Positions 7,457-15,705 are shown, counted from the stretch's first letter. The stretch: DNA of 44,806 nucleotides from Lacrimispora sp. (GCA_029256305.1 JAQSYE010000003.1:1-44806), one strand, 5' to 3'. A program made the numbers and translations. Notes: generated by a model from the letters alone, not told the origin.

Positions 7457-8296
7457 ATGAGTAAAATGATATCGATGCAGGAAGCGGCAGCTATGGTCAG
7501 CGACGGAACAGTTCTTGGGATCGGGGGGAATGTACTTCACCGCGCGCCTATGGCCTTCGTAAGGGAACTGGTACGTCAGAGGAAGCGGAATCTGAAGCTG
7601 GTTAAAACTGCGGGCGCAATGGACGTGGACATGCTGTGTTTTGGAGGATGTGTAACCAGTGTAGATGCCGGGTTTATCAGCTATGAAAGTGAGTTCTCTC
7701 TGGCAATGCATTACAGAAAGGCAGTGGAAAGCGGCCAGGTAAAAGGAAATGAGCATGCCTGCTATACTGTTATTTCCGCACTTCGGGCAGCCAGCTATGG
7801 AGTTGGATTTATGCCGGTAAAAGGCCTCTCAGTCAGTGACTTAATAGAAGAAAATGATTATTTTACCAGAATAACGGATCCATTTACAAATGAAATGGTC
7901 ACGGTAGTAAAAGCGATTCGTCCGGATGTGGCAGTCATTCATGTTCAGGAGGCAGATGAAGACGGCAACGCCAGAATATCGGGTCCGCTGTTTGAGGATA
8001 TCCTGCTTTCCAGAGCGGCAAAGAGGGTGATTCTTACAGCAGAACATATCGTTTCCAGTTCTTTGTTTTCCAGTGGAACTAAGAAGGCGGACATACCACA
8101 TTTCCTGGTTTCTGGAGTTGTACATACCGTAAAAGGTGCTGCGCCCTGTTCCTGTGCGGGAAGCTATGATATTGACACAAAAGGAATTCGTGCGTTTAAA
8201 GAGATTAAGGACCAGGATGGTCTGGCTGTATATCTTTCGGCATATGAAAGGGCGGACCGCAGAGGCTTGGGAGGCAGAAATGATGGAAAAAGATAA
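7457..8296 (+). CDS. CoA-transferase-like protein, subunit A (GctA type)
   Basis: The 279-residue protein is the alpha half of a family I CoA-transferase of the glutaconate type: an N-terminal Rossmann-like region with DGTVLGIGGNVLHRAP, then VKAIRPDVAVIHVQEADEDG in the second half, and LTAEHIV. It is shorter than the roughly 320-residue GctA. It overlaps the B-subunit gene by 17 nt. It would be expected to move CoA between acyl groups, or to hydrolyse a CoA ester, depending on the B subunit. Its place in a microcompartment operon suggests handling of the acyl-CoA product or of a co-substrate. The partner lacks the usual active-site glutamate, so transferase activity is in doubt. Confidence 0.8.
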   Translation: MSKMISMQEAAAMVSDGTVLGIGGNVLHRAPMAFVRELVRQRKRNLKLVKTAGAMDVDMLCFGGCVTSVDAGFISYESEFSLAMHYRKAVESGQVKGNEHACYTVISALRAASYGVGFMPVKGLSVSDLIEENDYFTRITDPFTNEMVTVVKAIRPDVAVIHVQEADEDGNARISGPLFEDILLSRAAKRVILTAEHIVSSSLFSSGTKKADIPHFLVSGVVHTVKGAAPCSCAGSYDIDTKGIRAFKEIKDQDGLAVYLSAYERADRRGLGGRNDGKR

Positions 8297-9005
8297 CCGG
8301 ATCTGTGACATTATGGTGTGCGCAATGGCCCGCATGATTCAGGATGGAGATAAGGTATTTCACGGAGTATCTTCCCACATGCCAATGATTGCTGTGCTTC
8401 TTGCAAAGGAACTCCACGCTCCCCATGCCGTACATTTAAACATACCGGGAGGAGTTGATCCATCCCCTAGGAAGCTTAAAAAGTATACCAGTGCAGGCAG
8501 CGAGCTGTTAGAAGGTGCAAAATCCAGCTTTCCCCTTATGGAGGTATTTGATTTATCCATGAGAGGGGGGCTTGATATGGCATTTTTAAGCGGTGTTCAG
8601 TTTGATAACAGAGGAAATGTGAATGCATCGGTAATCGGTAGTTACCAGAAACCAAAAGTAAGGCTTCCAGGCGGTGCAGGAAGTGCAGTTTTGATACCCA
8701 CTGCAAAGAGAGCTGTAATCTGGAGAACAAAGCATGATAAACGGACGTTTGTAAACCAGGTGGATTTCATTACAACAAAAGGGAATGTGGACCGGATCGT
8801 AACACCTCTCTGTATTTTTAAAATGGAAAATGGAAAATTGGTACTGGATACCATCCATGAAACTTCAACTCTTAAGGAAGTTGAGGATAACACCGGATTT
8901 CCTGTTAAATATTCACGAATTGCAGTCACCCCGTCTCCCACAAAGACTGAACTTTCTGTGTTAAAACGGATTGATCCGGGTGATTTCAGAAATATAGAAT
9001 TTTAG
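8280..9005 (+). CDS. CoA-transferase-like protein, subunit B (GctB type), catalytic Glu apparently replaced
   Basis: This is the 241-residue partner of the preceding subunit. The family features are clear: HGVSSHMPMIAVLLAKELHA, DPSP, GAQFD-like SGVQFDNRGNVN, GSGG-like PGGAGSAV and VDFITTKG. By recalled alignment with Acidaminococcus GctB, its catalytic Glu54 (VESG) corresponds here to Ile in NIPGG, so the CoA-thioester nucleophile seems to be missing. The cholesterol-ring hydrolase IpdAB shares the CoA-transferase fold without that glutamate. The start is ATG 8280 (or 8283), with GGGAGG 5 to 8 nt upstream. Function: transferase-fold enzyme, possibly a hydrolase. Confidence 0.78.
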   Translation: MMEKDNRICDIMVCAMARMIQDGDKVFHGVSSHMPMIAVLLAKELHAPHAVHLNIPGGVDPSPRKLKKYTSAGSELLEGAKSSFPLMEVFDLSMRGGLDMAFLSGVQFDNRGNVNASVIGSYQKPKVRLPGGAGSAVLIPTAKRAVIWRTKHDKRTFVNQVDFITTKGNVDRIVTPLCIFKMENGKLVLDTIHETSTLKEVEDNTGFPVKYSRIAVTPSPTKTELSVLKRIDPGDFRNIEF

Positions 9006-9017
9006 GGAGAATCTAAT

Positions 9018-10196
9018 ATGGGACTTCTAAGAGTGAATGCAGTGGCGACCAGTTTTTTCGGAAGGGGATCCATTGGTATGCTGCCTGCGGAACTTAAAAA
9101 GAGAGAATTGAAACGGGGACTTATTGTTACAGACCAGTTTCTGTATAAGAGCGGAGCAGCAGATAAAGTGGGTTTGTTTTTGCTGGAAGCGGGAATTGAG
9201 TATGCCGTCTACTATCTGGTACAACCAAATCCTTCTGTGTCTGTGATTAATGAATGTCTGGAAGCAGCAAAAGCTTTACATGTTGATTTTCTGACTGCAG
9301 TTGGTGGGGGGTCTGCCATTGATACGGCAAAGGCGGTCAGCATTGTACTGGAAAATGGCGGTCGGATTGAAGATTACGAGGGAGTTAATCAGTCAGACAG
9401 ACCGGGATTACCCGTTGTGGCAGTAAATACAACTGCGGGAACCGGTTCTGAGGTCACATCATTTTATATAGTGACCAATCCGGACAAGCATACAAAGATG
9501 TGTATGGTGGATACCAATTGTATGGTGAGCATTGCTATCAATGATATTGATTTTATGATGAGTATGCCTGGAAATCTGACTGCATCAACTGGAATGGATG
9601 CAATGACTCATGCCATAGAGGCAGCAGTTTCAAAGAGGTGTACTCCTTTTACCGATAAAGATGCCCTTTGGGCGATCGGGGTGATTAAGAGTTATCTGAC
9701 GGAAGCTGTGGAACATGGAGAAAATGAGACTGCCAGAGAAATGATGGCTTATGCAGAATACAGCGCGGGAATGGCATTTTCCAATGCAGGTCTTGGAATG
9801 GTCCATGCCATGGCCCATTCCCTTGGGGGCCGTTTCAATCTTCCTCATGGGGTCTGCAATGCGATCTTATTGCCATATGTAATGGAATTCAATGGAAGTA
9901 AAAAAAATATTGCAGAGCGTTATAAAAAAGTGGCAAAAGGTCTGGGGATAAAAGATGTCGAGACCATGTCAGGGGAACAGGCGGTGAGGGAGGCGGTTTT
10001 ACGAGTCAGAGAACTGTCAAAAAGAATCGGACTGGCAGAATGCTTAAGTGATCTTTCTGTGGATTACCGTGCGTTTGGAGATCTGGCGGAGAGTGCCTTG
10101 GTAGATGCCTGTATGGAAGACAATCCGTTTAAGCCTGCAAAAGAAGAAATTATTGAGGTATATCAAAAGGCTTATTATGGGATTTCATCAAAATAG
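9018..10196 (+). CDS. Iron-containing alcohol dehydrogenase
   Basis: This 392-residue group III (iron) alcohol dehydrogenase should reduce the aldehyde to the alcohol and give back NAD+, balancing the aldehyde dehydrogenase. It has the NAD-binding GGGSAIDTAKA near 95-105, NTTAGTGSEVT near 137-147, and the metal-binding histidines in MDAMTHAIEAAVS, GMVHAMAHSLGG and NLPHG. No encapsulation peptide is obvious at either end, so it may act through interaction with shell or core proteins or from the cytosol. It lies 12 nt after the CoA-transferase-like pair. Confidence 0.92.
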   Translation: MGLLRVNAVATSFFGRGSIGMLPAELKKRELKRGLIVTDQFLYKSGAADKVGLFLLEAGIEYAVYYLVQPNPSVSVINECLEAAKALHVDFLTAVGGGSAIDTAKAVSIVLENGGRIEDYEGVNQSDRPGLPVVAVNTTAGTGSEVTSFYIVTNPDKHTKMCMVDTNCMVSIAINDIDFMMSMPGNLTASTGMDAMTHAIEAAVSKRCTPFTDKDALWAIGVIKSYLTEAVEHGENETAREMMAYAEYSAGMAFSNAGLGMVHAMAHSLGGRFNLPHGVCNAILLPYVMEFNGSKKNIAERYKKVAKGLGIKDVETMSGEQAVREAVLRVRELSKRIGLAECLSDLSVDYRAFGDLAESALVDACMEDNPFKPAKEEIIEVYQKAYYGISSK

Positions 10197-10210
10197 AAGA
10201 GGGTGAAAGC

Positions 10211-11230
10211 ATGAAAAAGTTAATGAATGATCCGGAAAATTATGTAAATGAGATGCTGGAAGGGATTTACCTGACACATCCAGATCAACTTACCTTTACA
10301 GGAAATGATCTGCGCTGTCTGGTAACGGTCACAAAGACAGAAGGAAAAGTTGGAATAGCCACAGGAGGAGGTTCCGGACATCTTCCGTTGTTTTTAGGCT
10401 ACGTAGGCAAAGGAATGCTAGATGGGTGCTGTGTAGGAGATGTGTTTCAGTCGCCTAGCGCCGATCAGATGCTGGAAGTAACAAAGAAGATTGACTCAGG
10501 AGCGGGAGTTCTATACATTTACGGGAATTATAACGGGGATATTTTCAATTTTGACATGGCAGCTGAGATGGCGGACATGGAAGAAGGAATCCGGGTGGAG
10601 CAGGTGGTAGCAGGCGAAGACGTCGCTTCTCCTCCGGCGAAAGATGGAGGGAAGAATACCAGAAGAGGGGTTGCCGGAATTTTTTTCGTATATAAATGCG
10701 CAGGTGCGGCGGCGGCCTCGGGAAAAGATCTTTCGCAGGTAAAGAGGATCGCAGAAAAGGCGGCTTCAAATGTGAGGACCATTGGCGTGGCACTGACACC
10801 TTGTACGGTGCCAAGAGTCGGTCATCCCGGATTTGCAATTGCTGAGGATGAGATGGAAGTCGGTATGGGAATTCATGGAGAGCCAGGTATCCGCCGGGGA
10901 AAGATGGAGACAGCAGATCAGATTACAGAAGAAATGGTTGATAAAATTCTGAAGGATATTTCCTATGAACCAGGAGATGAGACAGCGGTTCTTGTCAATG
11001 GGCTGGGGGCAACACCACTAGATGAACAGTATATTGTCGCCAGAAAGGTTCATCAGATACTAAAAGAAAAGAATATCGGGATACATCGCTGTTATGTGGG
11101 AGAGTATGTCACCTCCATTGAGATGGCGGGTTTATCCATCTCTCTTTTAAAACTGGATGAGGAACTGAAAGGTTATCTGGATGCTCCGGCAGATACACCG
11201 TTTTTTAAGCAGATAAAGAATGGAGAATAA
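10211..11230 (+). CDS. dhaK: Dihydroxyacetone kinase-type subunit K (ketose-binding subunit)
   Basis: The 339-residue protein is a DhaK homologue. It has GGGSGH at 52-57 (His57), Asp110 in YNGD and His222 in MGIHGEPG. These match the E. coli DhaK residues His56, Asp109 and His218, which bind and activate the ketose covalently. It works with the DhaL protein encoded next. Related DAK-type kinases act on dihydroxyacetone, erythrulose or apulose, so the substrate need not be dihydroxyacetone. Given the aldolase at the head of the operon, it may make the ketose phosphate that is cleaved. A GAGGG site precedes the ATG. Confidence 0.9.
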   Translation: MKKLMNDPENYVNEMLEGIYLTHPDQLTFTGNDLRCLVTVTKTEGKVGIATGGGSGHLPLFLGYVGKGMLDGCCVGDVFQSPSADQMLEVTKKIDSGAGVLYIYGNYNGDIFNFDMAAEMADMEEGIRVEQVVAGEDVASPPAKDGGKNTRRGVAGIFFVYKCAGAAAASGKDLSQVKRIAEKAASNVRTIGVALTPCTVPRVGHPGFAIAEDEMEVGMGIHGEPGIRRGKMETADQITEEMVDKILKDISYEPGDETAVLVNGLGATPLDEQYIVARKVHQILKEKNIGIHRCYVGEYVTSIEMAGLSISLLKLDEELKGYLDAPADTPFFKQIKNGE

Positions 11231-11231
11231 T

Positions 11232-11849
11232 ATGAATCAGCAGGAACTGATTGCCATGCTTGGCAGGATCAGCAAAATAATGGAAGAAAACCGGGACTAT
11301 CTCATAGAACTTGACAGCGTGGTCGGAGACAGTGACTTAGGCTTAACGATGTCTGACGGATTTCGTTCCGCTTATGATTCGGTATCAGATGGTATGGAAC
11401 CGGATCTTGGAAAACTGCTTTATAAGGCAGGTAAAACCATGGGTAATAAGGTACCTTCCACCATGGGGACGTTGATGGCGGCTGGACTTATGCGTGCTGG
11501 AAAAGTCTTAAAGGGAAAAATGGAACTTACTGACAAAGATGTTGTCTCTCTGTTTCAGGCTTATAAGGATGGCGTTGCTGACCTTGGTAAGGCAAAATTG
11601 GGGGATAAAACTTTCCTAGATGGATTTCAGCCCGGAATAGACAGGCTTGCGGCTGGGGTAAATGCTGGTATTTCTCTTGAGATGGCCTTACAGGAAGCAG
11701 CCGATGCCGCATGGGCAGGTTTTGAAAATACCACGTCTATGGTTGCGGTTCACGGTAGAGCAGCTACAAGAGGAGAGGCTTCCCGTTCTTTAAGGGATCC
11801 GGGAGCCGCTGTGGGAGCCCTGATTATGAAGGCAGTTGCCAAAAGATAG
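11232..11849 (+). CDS. dhaL: Dihydroxyacetone kinase-type subunit L (nucleotide-binding subunit)
   Basis: The 205-residue DhaL homologue carries the nucleotide-Mg binding aspartates (Asp28, Asp33 and Asp35 in ELDSVVGDSDLGLTM) and the nucleotide loop STMGTLMAAGLMRAG. I chose ATG 11232, which has GGAG 6 nt upstream inside the dhaK stop region; an in-frame ATG at 11220 lies within dhaK. No DhaM/PTS phosphodonor is encoded in the window, so it probably uses ATP directly. It is the last gene of the operon, followed by a terminator. Confidence 0.9.
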   Translation: MNQQELIAMLGRISKIMEENRDYLIELDSVVGDSDLGLTMSDGFRSAYDSVSDGMEPDLGKLLYKAGKTMGNKVPSTMGTLMAAGLMRAGKVLKGKMELTDKDVVSLFQAYKDGVADLGKAKLGDKTFLDGFQPGIDRLAAGVNAGISLEMALQEAADAAWAGFENTTSMVAVHGRAATRGEASRSLRDPGAAVGALIMKAVAKR

Positions 11850-11865
11850 ACTCAATGAGAAAGAG

Positions 11866-11907
11866 AACCGCTGTGAAGTAGGGTTACTTACAGATCAGCG
11901 GTTTTTT
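11866..11907 (+). terminator. Rho-independent terminator of the microcompartment operon
   Basis: An 8-bp stem AACCGCTG / CAGCGGTT is followed by a run of Ts. A second small stem AAGTA / TACTT sits inside the loop. It lies 16 nt after the dhaL stop and marks the end of the operon. Confidence 0.85.
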
Positions 11908-12384
11908 GACAAAAGGACTTTACTAAATGTGATTTATTTGATAGGATGATATTGCTTAAATCTAAATTCATTTCTATGATTGCATTATCTGTTTTACGCT
12001 CTTAGTTTTTTAAAATTTATTTCCCTTTTTCCATTTTATTTTCTATTTTATCTTATTGTAATACTCATTTGTTTCGCTTTTATCTACTTTATTCCACAAT
12101 AACAGGCTGTACATGAATTGTTTTTTGAAAACATCAGTATATTTCTCTAATTAAAAGTGGCAGCTTTTTTCCGTTTTTCTTTGTGTATTCTATTTTTTTA
12201 TTTCCCATATTTTTTCGAGAGGAGGTGTCAGGACAATCAATGAAATGAAGAGATGTAATGATTTGAGCAGGAACAATTGATAAAATGGGCAGAGACCGCG
12301 GTCAAATAAATCCAAAGAAAGAAACCATCAAATAACAACAGTATCTTCTCGGTCCGATCCGGACAGAGGAAGAATGGAGGAAAA
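11908..12384. other. AT-rich, pyrimidine-biased intergenic region upstream of ssb
   Basis: About 475 bp without a convincing gene. The first 300 bp are strikingly T-rich on the plus strand, with many runs of T. The last part holds GAGGAGG at about 12219 with no sensible ORF behind it, a perfect 10-bp palindrome GACCGCGGTC at 12293-12302, and an inverted repeat just before the ssb ribosome site. It may be a leader or the left flank of an inserted element. Confidence 0.5.
12344..12373 (+). promoter_or_regulatory. Inverted repeat in the ssb leader
   Basis: The arms TCTTC...GGTCCG and CGGAC...GAAGA surround a short AT centre, giving an interrupted hairpin that ends about 2 nt before the ATGGAGG ribosome site of ssb. 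There is no T run, so it is not a terminator. It could be an operator or a translation-control hairpin. Confidence 0.4.
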
Positions 12385-12828
12385 ATGAATCGAGTAATTT
12401 TAATGGGAAGACTGACAAGAGATCCGGAAGTGAGATATTCACAAGGAGAACGTACCATGGCAATTGCCAGATATACACTTGCCGTTGATCGAAGAGGACG
12501 TAAAAATCAGGATAGCACTGAGCCAACGGCTGAGTTTATTAACTGCGTATCATTTGATAAAACAGGTGAATTTGCAGAAAAGTACTTTCATCAGGGAATG
12601 AGAGTTCTGATTACAGGAAGAATTCAGACGGGGAGCTATATAAATAAAGACGGAGTTAAGGTTTACACCTTTGAGGTGATTGTGGATGAGCAGGAGTTTG
12701 CCGACAGTAAGAACATGTCTGCTGGAGAAAGTCAGGCAGCTTCAAGGCCAGAATCTACCGGTGCAATTGGAGATGGGTTTATGAATATACCTGATGGCAT
12801 CGATGATCTGGATTTGCCGTTTAACTAA
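12385..12828 (+). CDS. ssb: Single-stranded DNA-binding protein
   Basis: This 147-residue SSB binds single-stranded DNA during replication and recombination. An OB fold occupies residues 1-105 (MNRVILMGRLTRDPEVRYSQ, INCVSFDKTGEFAEKYF, GMRVLITGRIQTGSY). A disordered linker and the acidic tip DDLDLPFN, which docks partner proteins, follow. It is not in the usual rpsF-ssb-rpsR setting, so it is probably a second copy carried by an element or an accessory ssb. The ATG has AGGAGG close upstream. Confidence 0.95.
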   Translation: MNRVILMGRLTRDPEVRYSQGERTMAIARYTLAVDRRGRKNQDSTEPTAEFINCVSFDKTGEFAEKYFHQGMRVLITGRIQTGSYINKDGVKVYTFEVIVDEQEFADSKNMSAGESQAASRPESTGAIGDGFMNIPDGIDDLDLPFN

Positions 12829-12835
12829 AAGAGAT

Positions 12836-13891
12836 ATGATAAAAGAGATAGCTAAAAAAACAAAACGCCACATTGCTTTTTTGACCTTTCTGTTTTTGAT
12901 GGCAGGACAGGAGAACCTTTCTTATGGGGCAGAAAAGACAGTTGAAATAAGAAAAGAAATCCGTACATCTACTAAGGACGATGAAGGAAGCAGTCAATTC
13001 GAAGAGACAATTGAAAAGAAAGGAGTGAAATACCAGCTAAAGTCTTTGCAGACAGACCTTGTGGAGATAATACATCCAGGCAACGTTTTAATAATTGATT
13101 CCGCGCCGTTTGTGGGCAGACCTGAAGAATATGCGCCTCAGATAACCGTGTTAGAAGAGGATAAGAAGTATCATTTAACCGCCAGTGAGATTATGGATAT
13201 CCAGACAGATGAAAAAACAGAGTATTCAGAATCCACTATTTTATATGAAGGAGTAGAGTATATTGACCGTATGCCTGAGGTGGCGCCGGTACAGGTGATT
13301 AATGAAGATTTAAAGATTAAACAAGCGGTTGAATTACCTGTAGTCTTTCAAGTAGAAGAAAGTAGTTACTGGGATTATGACTTTACTTTTCCCATAAAGG
13401 TTTCCGGCTATCAGGAGGATTCTTATTTGCTGGGTAATAAGGAAATACCGAATGGAGTGCCTCTCATAGACTATGCAGAAGAATTTTTAAAGTATCTAAA
13501 TCTCCCCAGGGACTATTATGAAATAACAAGTATTGCCTGGACTGGGGAACCGGAGGAACAAAACGGGGATATGATTCGCTCTGCTCAGGCCCGGGGGAGG
13601 AAACTGGTTAAAAATATTAGAGGCGTTTATGGAGGAGAGGTCACATTCCCGTCTGTACGGGCCAGGGTTTACCGGGGAACTTATGTGGAAGATGGAGCTG
13701 AAAATCAAACAGATCAGTTGATTTACAAAAAGAATGTAACGGCTGTCTATGAACGTCAGGCCAGGAATGGATTACTAAAGATATTAAGATACATACTTAC
13801 AAGAACAATTGCATTGGTTGTATTTCTTTTGCTGTTAATAGTCATACTGATTTTTCTTAGGAAGAAAAAGAGGCCTGTCCCTGTGGATTAA
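12836..13891 (+). CDS. Uncharacterised membrane-anchored exported protein
   Basis: I do not recognise a family. From ATG 12836 the 351-residue product has a positively charged start and a hydrophobic segment (HIAFLTFLFLMAG) followed by a likely cleavage region near SYGA. A roughly 280-residue extracytoplasmic region rich in Glu, Val and Tyr comes next. A C-terminal membrane helix (TIALVVFLLLLIVILIFL) is followed by the cytosolic tail RKKKRPVPVD. This gives a type I topology with the body outside. It begins 7 nt after the ssb stop and may be cotranscribed with it. Upstream in-frame sequence back to 12794 overlaps ssb and is not used. Confidence 0.7.
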   Translation: MIKEIAKKTKRHIAFLTFLFLMAGQENLSYGAEKTVEIRKEIRTSTKDDEGSSQFEETIEKKGVKYQLKSLQTDLVEIIHPGNVLIIDSAPFVGRPEEYAPQITVLEEDKKYHLTASEIMDIQTDEKTEYSESTILYEGVEYIDRMPEVAPVQVINEDLKIKQAVELPVVFQVEESSYWDYDFTFPIKVSGYQEDSYLLGNKEIPNGVPLIDYAEEFLKYLNLPRDYYEITSIAWTGEPEEQNGDMIRSAQARGRKLVKNIRGVYGGEVTFPSVRARVYRGTYVEDGAENQTDQLIYKKNVTAVYERQARNGLLKILRYILTRTIALVVFLLLLIVILIFLRKKKRPVPVD

Positions 13892-13937
13892 ATATCATCG
13901 GCTGACATATATTGAAACAAGTAGTTACATAAATGAG

Positions 13938-14126
13938 GTGAATTCGTATTGCATGAGAGTCGAACATATTTATCCCGTTTATAAAAGCATTCAGGATCGG
14001 GAAAATTCTTTGCAGAAAGTATATGAAGAGCTTCAATTAGTTTTTTTTCATAAATCACAATCCGAAAAAAATGGTCCTCTCTTAGAAAAAGAGCAAACGG
14101 TTCATATAAAGAAGGGAAAGCAATAA
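13938..14126 (+). CDS. Small protein of unknown function upstream of a serine recombinase
   Basis: A 62-residue ORF begins at GTG 13938; an ATG at 13953 gives 57 residues and has GAGGTG about 12 nt upstream. The product is charged, with a predicted helical middle (SIQDRENSLQKVYEELQLVF) and a Lys-rich end. Its stop is 6 nt before the recombinase start, so the recombinase may depend on it for translation. I do not recognise a family. It could be an accessory factor for the recombinase. Confidence 0.5.
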   Translation: MNSYCMRVEHIYPVYKSIQDRENSLQKVYEELQLVFFHKSQSEKNGPLLEKEQTVHIKKGKQ

Positions 14127-14132
14127 AGCCAT

Positions 14133-15611
14133 ATGGATGCGATTTATGCCAGACAGTCGATTGATAAAAAAGACAGCCTCTCCATTGAGACGCAATTAAG
14201 TTTTGCCAGAAGGATGGCAATTGGTGAACCCAGATTATACATAGACAGGGGAATTTCGGGGAAGGACGTGGTACACAGACCGGAATTTCTAAAATTATTA
14301 AACGATATCAAAACGGGTACCATAAACCGGATTCTTGTTTACAAACTTGACCGGTTTACAAGGTCACTTCTGGATTTTACAAACACCTGGGAATACATGA
14401 GTAAATATAAGGTAGAATTTATTTCCGTTACGGAAAATTTTGATACCTCAACACCCATAGGAAAAGCAATGATATTTATTATGGCTGTGTTCGCCCAGAT
14501 GGAGCGGGAGCAGATTTCAAGAAGGGTCTATGATAATTATTATGACAGGATTGAACTGGGGCGCTGGCCGGGAGGTCCTGCCCCCTATGGTTACGGTAAT
14601 ACAACAGTCACACAGGGAGATAAAAAGGTATCTTCCCTGAAATTAGAGGATAACATAAAGGTCCTGGAAGAGATTATGAAGGTTTACGCTTATCCAACCA
14701 CAAGCTTGGGAGATATCGGACGAATGATGACAGCCAGGCAATGTCCCGGACCAAACAGTGAAAAATGGTCGCCCTGTTCCGTTGGCCGGGTACTTAGAAA
14801 TCCTGCCAGTGTGAAATGTGATCATGCTGTTTATACTTACTTTAAAAAACTGGGAGTAAACATGATTAATTCCCTTCTTGACTTTAATGGGGAGCATGGC
14901 GGTATGCTGGTAGGAAAAAAGGGAGCTGTGACAAAAGGTGCTTTGGATTCCAGGGGGGCTACCTTTGCCATCGGTAACTGGCCTGGATATATTGATTCTG
15001 AGATATGGCTTCGCTGCCAGAGAAAACTGGATAACAATGAGAAGGTGGCTTCCAATGATGGTCCGCGCAACAGCTGGCTGACGGGACTACTCAAATGCGC
15101 AGGCTGCGGCAGAGCAGTCATGGTTCGAAAATACAAACGTAAATCAGATGATGAAACAGTACGTACTATAAGGTGCCGCGGAAAGGATTTTCTCGATTGC
15201 GATTCAAAGCCCCAGATGAGGATTGAACAGATTGAGGATTCTGTCCAGACTGAGCTTCAGAAGCTTCTTGACAGATGCAGACCTGCTCCCATTGAAATAA
15301 GCGATGGAACCAATGAGCTGGAACTGCAACTGATCCGGATTGAGGAAGCAGTGACGAATTTAATGCAGGTTTTGAAGACTAAAACAGTAAGTTCACTGAC
15401 TGTGGATTATGTGAATAAAGAACTGGAAGAACTGACGGAAACAAAGGAAAAACTATTGGAAGAGAAAGAACGGTTAGTCAATAAATCCGTATTTCCGGAA
15501 AAGATCCTATTTTCTCAGTTGAGTAAAGAAGACAAACGTGCGGTAGCGTTTTCCTATTTGGAAACAGTGATGGTTAAGGATGATTCTATTAGTTTAATAT
15601 GGAAAGTGTAA
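14133..15611 (+). CDS. Large serine recombinase
   Basis: The 492-residue protein has a resolvase catalytic domain (about 1-140) with nucleophile Ser9 in YARQSIDKK, followed by RILVYKLDRFTRSLLDF and AQMEREQISRR. A recombinase domain (about 150-280) comes next. A zinc ribbon has CAGCG at 322-326 and paired cysteines RCRGKDFLDC near 346-355. A coiled coil covers roughly 395-450. All domains are intact, so it should be able to integrate, excise or invert DNA. No relaxase, capsid or replication genes accompany it apart from ssb, so the element may be very reduced. Attachment sites were not identified. Confidence 0.93.
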   Translation: MDAIYARQSIDKKDSLSIETQLSFARRMAIGEPRLYIDRGISGKDVVHRPEFLKLLNDIKTGTINRILVYKLDRFTRSLLDFTNTWEYMSKYKVEFISVTENFDTSTPIGKAMIFIMAVFAQMEREQISRRVYDNYYDRIELGRWPGGPAPYGYGNTTVTQGDKKVSSLKLEDNIKVLEEIMKVYAYPTTSLGDIGRMMTARQCPGPNSEKWSPCSVGRVLRNPASVKCDHAVYTYFKKLGVNMINSLLDFNGEHGGMLVGKKGAVTKGALDSRGATFAIGNWPGYIDSEIWLRCQRKLDNNEKVASNDGPRNSWLTGLLKCAGCGRAVMVRKYKRKSDDETVRTIRCRGKDFLDCDSKPQMRIEQIEDSVQTELQKLLDRCRPAPIEISDGTNELELQLIRIEEAVTNLMQVLKTKTVSSLTVDYVNKELEELTETKEKLLEEKERLVNKSVFPEKILFSQLSKEDKRAVAFSYLETVMVKDDSISLIWKV

Positions 15612-15628
15612 TTAAATGCACACGCCTG

Positions 15629-15668
15629 AAAGAAGTATCCACAGGAAACAAGATGTGGATGCTTCTTT
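15629..15668. terminator. Bidirectional terminator between recombinase and tetR-like gene
   Basis: A 15-bp stem AAAGAAGTATCCACA / TGTGGATGCTTCTTT (one G-U pair) has a 10-nt loop. T-rich sequence follows on the plus side and A-rich sequence flanks the other. It lies between two convergent genes and can serve both. Confidence 0.75.
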
Positions 15669-15705
15669 GCGTTTAAACGGCCGTTGGTTCTAATCAGATT
15701 TTAAC

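Noticed and set aside
6965-7756. 263-codon open frame on the minus strand
   Set aside because: It lies across the flavoprotein and CoA-transferase A genes, which have clear domains and ribosome sites. Its product is rich in Cys, His, Phe and Tyr with no domain, typical of an antisense shadow.
7841-8335. 164-codon minus-strand frame
   Set aside because: Antisense to the CoA-transferase-like A subunit, no recognisable domain.
11906-11934. Promoter starting with TTGACA just after the dhaL terminator
   Set aside because: TTGACA at 11906-11911 is partly the terminator T run, and no -10 like sequence lies 16-18 bp downstream.
12219-12248. Leader peptide after GAGGAGG upstream of ssb
   Set aside because: The first ATG after it is followed by a stop after two codons, and a GTG reading overlaps the site itself; no convincing leader.
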